Positions 36,972-45,990 of a stretch of DNA of 45,990 nt are shown one piece after another (the stretch's first letter is position 1; every line of letters starts with the position of its first letter). The position numbers were made by a program, and so were the translations under genes. The stretch spans positions 80,628 through 126,617 of the forward strand of contig CAINCQ010000024.1 in assembly GCA_903847095.1 (NCBI GenBank). Reading direction: 5' to 3'. The DNA is from an uncultured bacterium. GTDB lineage: Bacteria; Patescibacteriota; Minisyncoccia; Minisyncoccales; UBA5738. The notes beneath the pieces are model-generated. The model worked only from the letters and a program-made list of their open reading frames with translations. It did not search any database and was not told where the DNA came from.

Positions 36972-38237
36972 ATGGAAGAAATACTGGATTTTTTAATAAA
37001 AGCCGGAAGTCTGAAAAAAATGCCCCGCACCGGGTTCGTGTGGCTTGGCATAAAAGAACCGGAGACCATTGCCCAACATAGTTACCGTGTCGCCTTGATG
37101 AATTGGATCTTAAGTTTGAAAGAGAAGAAGAAGATGGATGTCAAAAAGGTGATCAGGATCAGCTTGGTGCACGATCTTTGCGAGGTTTACGCCGGAGATA
37201 TGACCCCTTATTGGGGTCTTTTGCCCGATGATCCTAAAGAAAGATTGGAAATGTTGAAGCATTACCTGCATTTACCTAAAGCTTTGAAAATGAAAAGGGA
37301 CAGGGTCAAGCATAAAAAAGAAAAAAAGGCGTTATTGAAACTGATCGAGGGCCTTGGTCAAAAAGAAAAAAAAGAAATAATGGGCTATTGGATGGATTAT
37401 GAAACGTCAAAAAGCCGCGAAGGGCGGTTCGTGAAACAAGGAGATAAAGTGGAGGCCTTGCTGCAAGCTTTGGAATATTGGGGGTCAACCCCGGACACGC
37501 CCGTTATGGGATGGTGGGAGGAAGTCGGCGCGGTTGTCAACGATCCGGTTCTAAAGGATTTTTTGGCCAAACTTAAAAAATATTTTTACGGAAAAAATGA
37601 AGATCCCGGAGAGATAAATTTTCTCATCAAAATCGGGCGGTTAAAAATTATGCCGAGATCCGGCTGGGTTTCGCGTGGGGTTGAAGATCCCGAAACCGTA
37701 GTGGAACACGCGTTTTTAATGGCTTTGGCCGTCTGGCTTCTGGGCGCGAAAAAACGCCTAAACCAGGAAAAAATCCTGAAAATGGCTCTGGCTTACGAAA
37801 TATGCGAGATCTGGGCCGGCGGTGGAACCCCGAACGATAAGCTCATTCGCGAGAAAAACGATGTTTTGGGACAGAGGTCAAAAATTTTTAAGAAGGAAAA
37901 AGAGAAATTATTCCTCAAAGATTATAAGAAAGAAAAAAAGGCATTGGAAGAACTAACGGCTAATCTTGGTTTGAGTCTTAAGAAGGAATTGATCGGCCTA
38001 TGGGACGAATGTAAGAGGCAGAAGACTTTCGAGGGGGCTTTTGTTAACCAGGTCTATTGGCTTACCACTTATTTGCAGGCCCTTCAGTATTACAAGGCAA
38101 ACAAAAAATTTCCGATTTGGGGATGGTACGAACAGGTACGCCAATATATTTATGATCCGCTGTTGCTTGAATTTTTAAAAATCGAAGAAAAAAAATTTCT
38201 TTCGAGTAAAGTGGCTGCCGATCATGACCAGGAATAA
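36972..38237 (+). CDS. Tandem HD-domain protein (YfbR/HDDC2-like)
   Basis: First unit IAQHSYRVALM...ISLVHDLCEVYAGDMTP; second unit VVEHAFLMALA...MALAYEICEIWAGGGTP. Confidence 0.8.
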   Translation: MEEILDFLIKAGSLKKMPRTGFVWLGIKEPETIAQHSYRVALMNWILSLKEKKKMDVKKVIRISLVHDLCEVYAGDMTPYWGLLPDDPKERLEMLKHYLHLPKALKMKRDRVKHKKEKKALLKLIEGLGQKEKKEIMGYWMDYETSKSREGRFVKQGDKVEALLQALEYWGSTPDTPVMGWWEEVGAVVNDPVLKDFLAKLKKYFYGKNEDPGEINFLIKIGRLKIMPRSGWVSRGVEDPETVVEHAFLMALAVWLLGAKKRLNQEKILKMALAYEICEIWAGGGTPNDKLIREKNDVLGQRSKIFKKEKEKLFLKDYKKEKKALEELTANLGLSLKKELIGLWDECKRQKTFEGAFVNQVYWLTTYLQALQYYKANKKFPIWGWYEQVRQYIYDPLLLEFLKIEEKKFLSSKVAADHDQE

Positions 38238-38244
38238 TGGGAAG

Positions 38245-39036
38245 TTAATTTTTTCGAGCTTGGATCAAAATAAAAAGCGGTTTTTGGAAATTTATTCTCC
38301 ACCATTCGTCGTTTTTCATCACCGGAATTCCGGGATGGGGTTCTTTGATTTTTTCTAACGAAAAACCGGTTTTTTCGATCAGCTCCAGCCATTCCGACAG
38401 AGAAAGATGCAGATAGGAATAAGCGGAAGGCGAGCGGATTCCGCTGACCAGATAACATTCCCGGGTGATTTTAACTTTTTGGAAATAATATTGCGGGAAT
38501 ATCCCTTTCAAATCATTGGGGTTCAGGTCAAAGCAAGGATGCAAAAAAAACATAATAAGTCGTCCGCCGCGCTTTAAAACGCGCGAAAACTCAAAAAGCG
38601 CCTTTTTTGGATCATCAAGCTCGTTGATGGAATGGTTTGAAAGAATGGCGTCGAACGAAGCGTTTTTGTAGGGGAGTTTTTTAATATCGCCAACCGCGTA
38701 TTTAACGCCCAGAGGTTTTTTGTTTTCTTCCCGGAGAGCCGCTTCGATCAGCTTTGGATTGAAGTCGATCCCTTGGGTTTTATGGCCGCTTTTGGCCAGC
38801 TGGCGGCACAGATAGCCTTCGCCGCATCCGGCGTCGAGAACCGAAAGGTTCTTTTTTCCTTTGAAAAATTCCAAGACCGCTTTGTTGGTGAGTTTCAGGC
38901 GGAAGGGGTCGAGGTTTTCCGTAATGATCTTGATCCAAAAATCAGCGTTAGCCTGCCATTCGGCCGGTTTTTGCGTCCAATCTTTATGGGAACCAGTTTT
39001 AATTATTTGATAAGATTTTTCCGGTTTATTTTCCAT
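38245..39036 (-). CDS. Class I SAM-dependent methyltransferase
   Basis: LSVLDAGCGEGYLCRQLAKSGHKTQGIDFNPKLIEAA ... FDAILSNHSINELDD. Confidence 0.9.
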   Translation of the reverse strand: MENKPEKSYQIIKTGSHKDWTQKPAEWQANADFWIKIITENLDPFRLKLTNKAVLEFFKGKKNLSVLDAGCGEGYLCRQLAKSGHKTQGIDFNPKLIEAALREENKKPLGVKYAVGDIKKLPYKNASFDAILSNHSINELDDPKKALFEFSRVLKRGGRLIMFFLHPCFDLNPNDLKGIFPQYYFQKVKITRECYLVSGIRSPSAYSYLHLSLSEWLELIEKTGFSLEKIKEPHPGIPVMKNDEWWRINFQKPLFILIQARKN

Positions 39037-39128
39037 GATTAAAATGAAATCGTTGTTTCATTAATCGTAAAGCTTTTATTTTCCAATGTCTACTTTGGGA
39101 TGATCAACAAAAAACCTAAGCTTTAAAC

Positions 39129-39737
39129 TTAGGTTAAGGGAGTGCTCTCGTTGAGCGAGAATGAACAAACCGAGTTTTCTCCCCAGACGTAATAGAAGAA
39201 TTTGTTTTCACTTACATTGGTATATCTCCAAACCGTGGAAATCTGGTGCAGGTCGCTGGTGAATAGCCCCGAAATTTGCTTGAACCCATCGGCCGGGATC
39301 GTTTTAGTGTTTTTAATCCTTTTTTGGGTAATGCCGGTCGATGGGTTGTATCCGTAATTACTGACGATCAGGGTGATCTCATATCCCAGCTCATTATCTA
39401 CAACGGTGTATATCTTCGTTTCTATGACATTGGAGCGTCCGACTTGCTCATTTTTTCCCATATCCTGGAGCATGGGCATGTATAACCCCTTGGCCATTTC
39501 CTCGTTCAGCGCCGTCTGATGGTCTTTTTCCTGATCTATTTCGGTAAAATAGAAGGCGCCGGCGAATAGAGCCAATATAACTAACATTAGAAATATTATA
39601 GCCAATCCGCCAAAAAATCGGGAATGTTTTTCTATAAACGGTAGGTGTTTTTCCGTATGCTTTTTAAAGAACGCTTTAACGTTGGTCAGGTCGATACCTC
39701 CTCGCCAAGACTCTACATTAAAATTAGATAAAGTCAA
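39129..39737 (-). CDS. Hypothetical membrane protein
   Basis: One TM (FFGGLAIIFLMLVILALFAGAFYF) and extracytoplasmic domain. Confidence 0.6.
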   Translation of the reverse strand: MTLSNFNVESWRGGIDLTNVKAFFKKHTEKHLPFIEKHSRFFGGLAIIFLMLVILALFAGAFYFTEIDQEKDHQTALNEEMAKGLYMPMLQDMGKNEQVGRSNVIETKIYTVVDNELGYEITLIVSNYGYNPSTGITQKRIKNTKTIPADGFKQISGLFTSDLHQISTVWRYTNVSENKFFYYVWGENSVCSFSLNESTPLT

Positions 39738-39803
39738 TATTAAATAAGCGAGGGATTTCCGCTATAATGAAAGAATCCCTAAAAAAAGAAAGTAAGGAAT
39801 ATT

Positions 39804-40466
39804 TTGGCCGCCAATATGATTAACTTAAAAGTAAACCGGGTTATAAGATACTTATTGATAAGCGATTTTATTTTTTGGAGCGGGTGGGGGTTGGTTGCTC
39901 CGATTCTGGCTATTTTTGTGGTAAAGCAGATCCAGGGAGGCAGCGAAATGGTGGTTGGGATAGCCACGGCCATTTATTGGATATTGCTGTCGCTTTTGAG
40001 GGTGCCGCTGGGTATTTATCTTGACAGCCGGGGCGACGAAAAGCTCAATTATTATTGTATGACCGCGGGTCTTTTTGCCGCTTCGTTCGTGTCTTTTGGT
40101 TTTATGTTCGCGACTTTTCCTTGGCATCTTTACGTTTTACAAGCGTTGCACGCAGTCGCGATGGTGGCAAATTTCACGGGATGGTCGGCGCTTTTCAGCC
40201 GCCACATCGATAAAGGAAGAGAGGCGACCGAATGGGGGCTTGATGCCACTTCGGTTGGCATCGGTACGGGTTTAAGCGCTTTGGCTGGCAGCTGGGCCGT
40301 GGCTCAATTCGGATTCAAGACGGTCTTTCTCCTTGTGGGAACGCTGGGTTTGATCGGATCGCTTCTTCTCTTGATCATCAGGAAAGATATGGATAAAAAG
40401 GCGGGCCATGGTATTTATTTCAATTTCCGCGATCTAATCCAGAAAGGCGGGGAAGGCCCGACCTAA
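39804..40466 (+). CDS. Half-length MFS-like transporter (about 6 TM)
   Basis: Six hydrophobic segments; LLRVPLGIYLDSRGDEK resembles the MFS loop 2-3 motif. Confidence 0.65.
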   Translation: MAANMINLKVNRVIRYLLISDFIFWSGWGLVAPILAIFVVKQIQGGSEMVVGIATAIYWILLSLLRVPLGIYLDSRGDEKLNYYCMTAGLFAASFVSFGFMFATFPWHLYVLQALHAVAMVANFTGWSALFSRHIDKGREATEWGLDATSVGIGTGLSALAGSWAVAQFGFKTVFLLVGTLGLIGSLLLLIIRKDMDKKAGHGIYFNFRDLIQKGGEGPT

Positions 40467-40488
40467 ACCAGTTAAAGATCTTCGCGCA

Positions 40489-42255
40489 ATGACGCGGGTT
40501 GCCATGAAAAACCAGGAACTATCGAAAATTTTTAACGAGATCGCCGATTATTTGGAAGCCGACCGCGTCGATTTCAAGCCTTTTGCTTATCGAAAAGCGG
40601 CGATCACCCTGGAAACCATGGAAGAGAATGTTGCCGAGGTTTATGCCAACGGAGGCCTTGACGCGTTGGAAAACATTCCGGGTGTCGGGTCGAGCATTGC
40701 CGAAAAAATCGAAGAGTATCTGCAAACCGGACGAATAGAATATTACGAATCTTTGAAAAAAAGTTTGCCGGTCAACCTGGAAGAAATTATTGCCATTGAA
40801 GGAGTGGGTCCCAAGCGCGCCAAGCTTCTTTTTGAAAAATTGGGCGTACAGACAGTGGTGGATATGGAAGCGGCCGCGGAGAGCCACAAGATTGCTCCGC
40901 TTTCCGGATTCGGGGCCAAAACCGAAGCTAATATTTTGGACGGCATAGAATTTCTGAAACGTTCCAAGGGAAGGCTTTTGCTGGAAAATATCCTGCCCCG
41001 GGTGCGCGAAATTAGCGAACGACTGAGGACGCTGCCCGAGATCGAGAAGGTGGAGATCGCCGGTTCGTTGCGTCGGATGAAGGAAACCATCGGCGATGCC
41101 GATTTTCTGGTGATCCTTTCGCCCAAAGCCCAAAAAGAGGGCGCGAAGCGAATCATGGATTTTTTTACATCCTTGGACGGCGTTGAGAAAGTTTGGGGAA
41201 AAGGGACTACGAAAGCTTCAGTGCGCATGAAAGGAGGTTATGATATGGATATTCGCGTTCTTTCTCCGCGGTCTTACGGTTCCGCCCTTCAGTATTTCAC
41301 CGGTTCCAAAGATCATAACGTGGCGCTGCGTCGGATTGCCCAGGACAAGGGTTTGAAACTTTCCGAATACGGGTTGTTCCGCGGAGCGATTATGATCGGC
41401 GGGAAGAATGAAGAGGAGATCTACCGGATGCTGGGAATGTCTTTTGTTCCTCCGGAATTGCGTGAAAACCAAGGCGAGATCGAGGCGGCAAAAGTCGGGA
41501 AGCTGCCCAGGGTCATTGGATACGGCGATATTCTTGGCGATCTGCATTGCCATTCCGATTGGGATGGCGGTTCCAATACTATCGAGGAATTGGCGGCCGC
41601 GGCCCGGGCGCGCGGCTACCAATATATAGGTATCGCCGACCACACCAAGTTTTTGAAGATCGAGCACGGTTTGGACGAGAAGGCTTTGGAAGCGAGAAAC
41701 AAGCATATTGACAAACTCAACAAAAAAATGGACGCGGAGGGAACGGCGTTCCGGATCCTGAAAGGTTGCGAAGCCAATATCATGCCGGACGGATCGATCG
41801 ATATCAACGACGCGGCTTTGGAAGTTCTGGATTTCGTGATCGCGGGCGTTCATTCAAACATGAAAATGGACAAGGTCGCGATGACGGAGCGGATGATCAG
41901 GGCGATGGAAAGCCAAAATGTCGATATTGTTTCCCATCCGACCGGTAGGTTGTTGAAACAACGCGACGAATATCCGTTGGATTTCGATAAATTATTGGAA
42001 ACGGCAAAAAAAACGCAAACGATTTTGGAAATAAACTCCTCTCCCCAGCGCCTCGACCTGAACGATCTTAATATCAGGCGCGCGAAAGCCGCCGGGGTGC
42101 GAATGGTGATCAATACCGATGCCCATATTGTCGGCCAGTTGAGTTTTATCGAGTACGGAATTGCCCAGGCCCGGCGCGGTTGGGCCGAAAAGGAAGATAT
42201 CATTAATGTTCATCCGCTGCCTCGATTGATGGCATATTTCAAAAAACAACCTTAA
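40489..42255 (+). CDS. polX: DNA polymerase/3'-5' exonuclease PolX (POLXc + PHP)
   Basis: HhH motifs NIPGVGSSIAEKIEEYL and AIEGVGPKRAKLLFEKLG; AGSLRRMKETIGDADFLVI; C-term PHP domain GDLHCHSDWDGGSNTIEELAAAARARGYQYIGIADHT; start may be 40504. Confidence 0.93.
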   Translation: MTRVAMKNQELSKIFNEIADYLEADRVDFKPFAYRKAAITLETMEENVAEVYANGGLDALENIPGVGSSIAEKIEEYLQTGRIEYYESLKKSLPVNLEEIIAIEGVGPKRAKLLFEKLGVQTVVDMEAAAESHKIAPLSGFGAKTEANILDGIEFLKRSKGRLLLENILPRVREISERLRTLPEIEKVEIAGSLRRMKETIGDADFLVILSPKAQKEGAKRIMDFFTSLDGVEKVWGKGTTKASVRMKGGYDMDIRVLSPRSYGSALQYFTGSKDHNVALRRIAQDKGLKLSEYGLFRGAIMIGGKNEEEIYRMLGMSFVPPELRENQGEIEAAKVGKLPRVIGYGDILGDLHCHSDWDGGSNTIEELAAAARARGYQYIGIADHTKFLKIEHGLDEKALEARNKHIDKLNKKMDAEGTAFRILKGCEANIMPDGSIDINDAALEVLDFVIAGVHSNMKMDKVAMTERMIRAMESQNVDIVSHPTGRLLKQRDEYPLDFDKLLETAKKTQTILEINSSPQRLDLNDLNIRRAKAAGVRMVINTDAHIVGQLSFIEYGIAQARRGWAEKEDIINVHPLPRLMAYFKKQP

Positions 42256-42275
42256 AACCGATTTTTTATAAAATT

Positions 42276-42830
42276 ATGGATAAAAAGAAAAGGAATTTAT
42301 TGGCCATAGCCGCTCTAATCATTTTGGCCATAGCCGCTTTTTTAATGGCTTGGCCCGGCTTATGGTGGTTTTTGGCTAAATCTTTCAACTCGGTGCCATC
42401 GGTAGGCCCGTTAAGCGGCAAGGATGCCGAGGACTGGAATACATATTCGGATCCCGATCTTGAATATCGGTTCAAGTATCCGCAGGGATCAAAAGTGGTT
42501 GATAACAGCCGATCTCCGGTCATGGACGGGGCAAAAAAAGAAATAGTAGTGGAAAAAAACGACAGTCAAAAAAAGCCGGATGTGTTTTTTACGGTGGACT
42601 TGTTCGATGACGCTTTAATGGGGGTTGGAGGGATCGATTTTTCGATGAACGGGGACACCGGATCAATCGGTTGCGCTTACGGCAATTTTTGCCGGATTTA
42701 TCTGGAAGGACGCAACGCGGTGGTTTCGATCAAGTCTTCGCCTTATCCCTGGCTGATGATGGATGGGGAATCAAAAAAAATCCTGGCGACTTTGAGTTTC
42801 GAGCCTTCGCAAAGCGATAAAAACCAATAA
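42276..42830 (+). CDS. Hypothetical membrane-anchored protein
   Basis: N-terminal TM LLAIAALIILAIAAFLMAWPGLWWF followed by extracytoplasmic domain. Confidence 0.6.
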   Translation: MDKKKRNLLAIAALIILAIAAFLMAWPGLWWFLAKSFNSVPSVGPLSGKDAEDWNTYSDPDLEYRFKYPQGSKVVDNSRSPVMDGAKKEIVVEKNDSQKKPDVFFTVDLFDDALMGVGGIDFSMNGDTGSIGCAYGNFCRIYLEGRNAVVSIKSSPYPWLMMDGESKKILATLSFEPSQSDKNQ

Positions 42831-42835
42831 CGAAA

Positions 42836-44218
42836 ATGCCAAGGGAAATTTCAGCCGGAGCCGTAATTTATCGGATCGAAAACGGGATAATTTATTATTT
42901 GCTTTTGTATTACCCCGCGCTTAGCCATCGCGCGAAAAAGGATTACTGCGATTTTCCCAAAGGGCATTTGGAGTCAGGCGAAAGCGATGTTTGCGCGATG
43001 AGGAGGGAAGTTGCCGAGGAGACCGGAATCAAAGATCTAAAGATCGTCAAAGGTTTTCGGGAGACGATCAAATATTTTTTTGTCGTTGGCGAAAAGAAAA
43101 TATTCAAGATAGTAACTTTCTATCTGGCCAAAACCAGCACCAAGAAAGTGACAATATCGTCGGAACACACGGGCTTTTCCTGGCTTCCGATCGGCGAAGC
43201 CGTCAAAAACCTTTCTTTTTCGAATTCGAAAAAAATCTTAAAAAAAGCCAACGCTATCTTAACGAAAAAACCAGCCCTGGAAAAGAAAAAGAACAAAATT
43301 GCCAAAGCATTGATTTTAATGTCGGGCGGATTGGATTCGATGCTCGCGGCAAAATTATTAATGGCCCAAGGGGTTGAAGTAACTCCTCTTTGTTTTAAGA
43401 GTTATTTTTTTGGAAGCGACGCCGCCAAAAAAGCGGCAGCGCAGCTGGGTTTGTCTTTAAGGGTTGTCGATTTTTCCGACGACCAGTTCGAAGCGGTTAA
43501 AAAACCAAAATACGGACGGGGAAGAGCCATTAATTCCTGCATCGATTGCCACTTGCTGATGATCCAAAAAGCCGGGGAAATCATGGAGAGGGAGGGTTTT
43601 GATTTTGTCGCCACCGGCGAGGTGCTGGAAGAACGGCCGCTTTCGCAAAACAAGCGGTCCCTTGACCTGATCGAACAAAGATCGGGGCTGGCCGGGAAGC
43701 TGTTAAGACCGCTATCGGCGAAATTACTGCGGGAAACCGAAGTGGAAGCCAGGGGATTGGTTGACCGCCAAAAACTGGAGGCTATATCGGGGCGGTCCCG
43801 TAAGCGCCAGTTGGAATTGGCTGAAAAATTTAGGATCAAAGACATACCCCAGCCATCCGGAGGCTGTATTTTGACCGAAAAAGATTACGGAGATAAATTA
43901 GCCAACGCGATCAAGATAAAGCCGGAATTGGACGGTAATGATATCCAAATCTTGAGAAGCGGTCGGGTAATTTTTGAGGGTGAGACTTTGATCGTGGTCG
44001 CGCGCGACAAAACCGAGTCCGAAGCCCTGCCGCAATTGGCAAAAAAAGGCGATACGGTTTTTTTGCCCGAAAATTTTCCCGGACCGGCGGTTTTATTGAG
44101 GGATTTTAGGTGTAAACTGACGGCCGCCCAAGCAGAGGAAATAGGAAAGGCTTACCTGCTTAAATTTACCAAAAAAATATCCGACACGTTTAAAATTAAG
44201 GTGGACAGGATCCAATGA
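42836..44218 (+). CDS. NUDIX hydrolase fused to PP-loop tRNA thiolase-like (ThiI/MnmA-type) protein
   Basis: NUDIX box KGHLESGESDVCAMRREVAEETGI; PP-loop LMSGGLDSMLAAKLL; INSCIDCHLLM; ATGEVLEERPLSQ; RPLSAKLL; GRSRKRQLELAEKF; PSGGCILTEKDYGDKL. Confidence 0.85.
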   Translation: MPREISAGAVIYRIENGIIYYLLLYYPALSHRAKKDYCDFPKGHLESGESDVCAMRREVAEETGIKDLKIVKGFRETIKYFFVVGEKKIFKIVTFYLAKTSTKKVTISSEHTGFSWLPIGEAVKNLSFSNSKKILKKANAILTKKPALEKKKNKIAKALILMSGGLDSMLAAKLLMAQGVEVTPLCFKSYFFGSDAAKKAAAQLGLSLRVVDFSDDQFEAVKKPKYGRGRAINSCIDCHLLMIQKAGEIMEREGFDFVATGEVLEERPLSQNKRSLDLIEQRSGLAGKLLRPLSAKLLRETEVEARGLVDRQKLEAISGRSRKRQLELAEKFRIKDIPQPSGGCILTEKDYGDKLANAIKIKPELDGNDIQILRSGRVIFEGETLIVVARDKTESEALPQLAKKGDTVFLPENFPGPAVLLRDFRCKLTAAQAEEIGKAYLLKFTKKISDTFKIKVDRIQ

Positions 44219-44264
44219 TTGAGGTACGTTTGCGTTAGTTTTTTAGTTAAGCAGGAGGCAAAAA

Positions 44265-44291
44265 ATGGTTAGTGCCTTTCGGGTCAAATAG
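44265..44291 (+). promoter_or_regulatory. Possible 8-aa leader peptide ORF ahead of alternative hairpins
   Basis: CAGGAGG spaced from ATG; MVSAFRVK*; followed at 44348-44393 by competing GATGCC/GGCATC/GATGCC pairings. Confidence 0.25.
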
Positions 44292-44493
44292 AACCTTATG
44301 CAATGTGTGCGAGCAGGTTTGTCTCGGCCGCGCGATTGAATTCGTCTGATGCCAAACACGGCATCGCAAGAGCTTTTATTGATGCCACGATGCGGTATTT
44401 TTTATTATGTACACTTTAATTGTTTTGATTTTATCGGTATAATATCTTAATCGTTTAAGGTGCGATGAAAAATCGCGGGAATAAAAATAAAAA

Positions 44494-45990
44494 ATGAAAA
44501 AACAACCTCTTGTTTCCTTGCTTGCGCTACTGATCTCTTTATCGGGCACGCTTGTTGTTTACGCCGACGGCATGATTCTTGTGAAGCCTGATCCGTATTC
44601 GGACCGCTGGGATTATTCCGACGAGGCCGACCAACAGGCTTTCATCAATTACCAGAACGGTTTGCAGAAAATGGTCGTCGGAATCAAAATGAACGTCGCG
44701 ACCGATGCCGACGCGGTATGGCTTTTTCCGGTTCCCGCCGATCCGGCCAAAGTGGTAATTGATGTCGCGACCGACCTGCCGCAAATGAACGGGGAAGAGG
44801 TATCGGGAAAGGCGAAGGGAAGCTTATCTGAAGCCAAACACCTTCTTTACAAAAGCCAGCTATACCCGTTGTTGTTTTGGCAAAATGATTATTATGGCAA
44901 TTCCTACGATATGAAGGGCAGCATAGGAATATCCAGTTCTTTAAACGAGGCTGCTCCCAATGTTGCGCAAGACGTAGTGGTATACGAAACCCTGGATAAG
45001 GAAGGGATGACCACCGAGATCATTACGGCCAAGACTGCCAACGGCTTGTATGATTATTTCAAACAAAAAGGACTAAAGATTGAGGCGGGGATGATCCCGG
45101 TACTGGATAGTTACATCGGAAAGGATTTTTCGTTCGTCGCTTCCTGGATCAATAAGCAAACCACTCAGACCACGATCAGCCCGGTTCCATTTTACGGTTC
45201 CTCGCCTCTGTGCGACGACGGAAGGATTGTTGCCGATTTGCGCGAATGGCTTTTGAGTCCGACTATGCAGGATTTTCTGGTATCCTTGACCGTGAGATAT
45301 CCGCAGGTAGGGGCCGCGAAGCGTGATCCTGACGGGGTAGTTTCAATGAATTTGGATACCACCGAAGCTTATCTCAGGTCTGCCCAAGGTAAAGCGGCTT
45401 TGGATGAAATTGTCAGCGAAATTAAAAATAATCCGGCTCTCGGAAACAAATGCTTGGCTGTGGAAAATCGAATTTCCGAAATGCCTTTTCCGGGACGGAT
45501 CCATTATCCAAGCGAGACCGTAAAAGGGGTATCCGTCATGTTTCCGACGGATAAAATCTATTTTCCTTTGCTTCCGACCAGTGTTTACGAAAGCAAGATA
45601 GTGCCGGCCACGATCAAGGTGATTGGCCATGTAACCCCGGAATTATTCGCGGGTATCAAAAATTTTTCCAAGGTAACTTATTACACCAATGCCAGCTTTA
45701 ATGGCGGCCAAAGCAATAATGATTTCTTTGGTTCGAACAATTCATCGGATTATACAAAGATCGAGATCAACCCGCCGTCAAAATACCTTACCGATGATCT
45801 GTGGATTACGAACAAGGCTCCATTGAAGGTGACCTATGCTTCTTTGATAGGAAACCATCCTTTAGCCGTCTCAGTGATTCTTCTGGTTTTTTGCTCTATT
45901 TTAACGGGATTGCTGGCCGGGCTGGTTTTACTCAAGGACTTGAGGCAAAGCATCGGAAAACTCCTGCTTTTAGGGGCGTCCAACTGCTTG
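44494..45990 (+). CDS. Secreted DUF2330-like protein (3' truncated by window end)
   Basis: MKKQPLVSLLALLISLSGTLVVYADGMILVKPDPYSDRWDYSDEADQQAFINYQNGLQKMVVGIKMNVATDADAVWLFPVPADP; frame open to the window edge; TM near the end. Confidence 0.6.
   Translation, partial: MKKQPLVSLLALLISLSGTLVVYADGMILVKPDPYSDRWDYSDEADQQAFINYQNGLQKMVVGIKMNVATDADAVWLFPVPADPAKVVIDVATDLPQMNGEEVSGKAKGSLSEAKHLLYKSQLYPLLFWQNDYYGNSYDMKGSIGISSSLNEAAPNVAQDVVVYETLDKEGMTTEIITAKTANGLYDYFKQKGLKIEAGMIPVLDSYIGKDFSFVASWINKQTTQTTISPVPFYGSSPLCDDGRIVADLREWLLSPTMQDFLVSLTVRYPQVGAAKRDPDGVVSMNLDTTEAYLRSAQGKAALDEIVSEIKNNPALGNKCLAVENRISEMPFPGRIHYPSETVKGVSVMFPTDKIYFPLLPTSVYESKIVPATIKVIGHVTPELFAGIKNFSKVTYYTNASFNGGQSNNDFFGSNNSSDYTKIEINPPSKYLTDDLWITNKAPLKVTYASLIGNHPLAVSVILLVFCSILTGLLAGLVLLKDLRQSIGKLLLLGASNCL

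Noticed and set aside
41218-41853. 211-aa antisense ORF (and 40519-41133)
   Set aside because: Opposite polX, which is unambiguous.

Overview
This 46 kb window has the gene style of a small-genome bacterium, probably Patescibacteria/CPR-like (inference from gene content only). It carries three tRNA genes: Ala-GGC, Phe-GAA and Gly-GCC. Recognisable coding content includes tgt, greA, a PHP-type polX, four NUDIX domains, several HD-domain proteins, a CapA-like protein, a ketopantoate-reductase-like protein, a FAM151/Menorin-like protein and a CoaD-like::HD fusion. It also includes four diverged Cys-rich zinc-binding paralogs in a tandem cluster. The most striking block is 23.1-36.0 kb. There, two secreted multi-domain M64-like metallopeptidases (HExGHx6DEY) are each followed by a small Cys-rich single-pass membrane protein. 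A fifth protein fuses the non-catalytic modules of both partners. I also see two candidate free-standing structured RNAs (about 15.56-15.86 kb and 17.48-17.60 kb) that share promoter architecture and a near-identical 3' terminator cassette. A 2 kb low-coding region (9.6-11.4 kb) holds duplicated hairpin elements and long inverted repeats. All calls come from reading the sequence; no database search was run.
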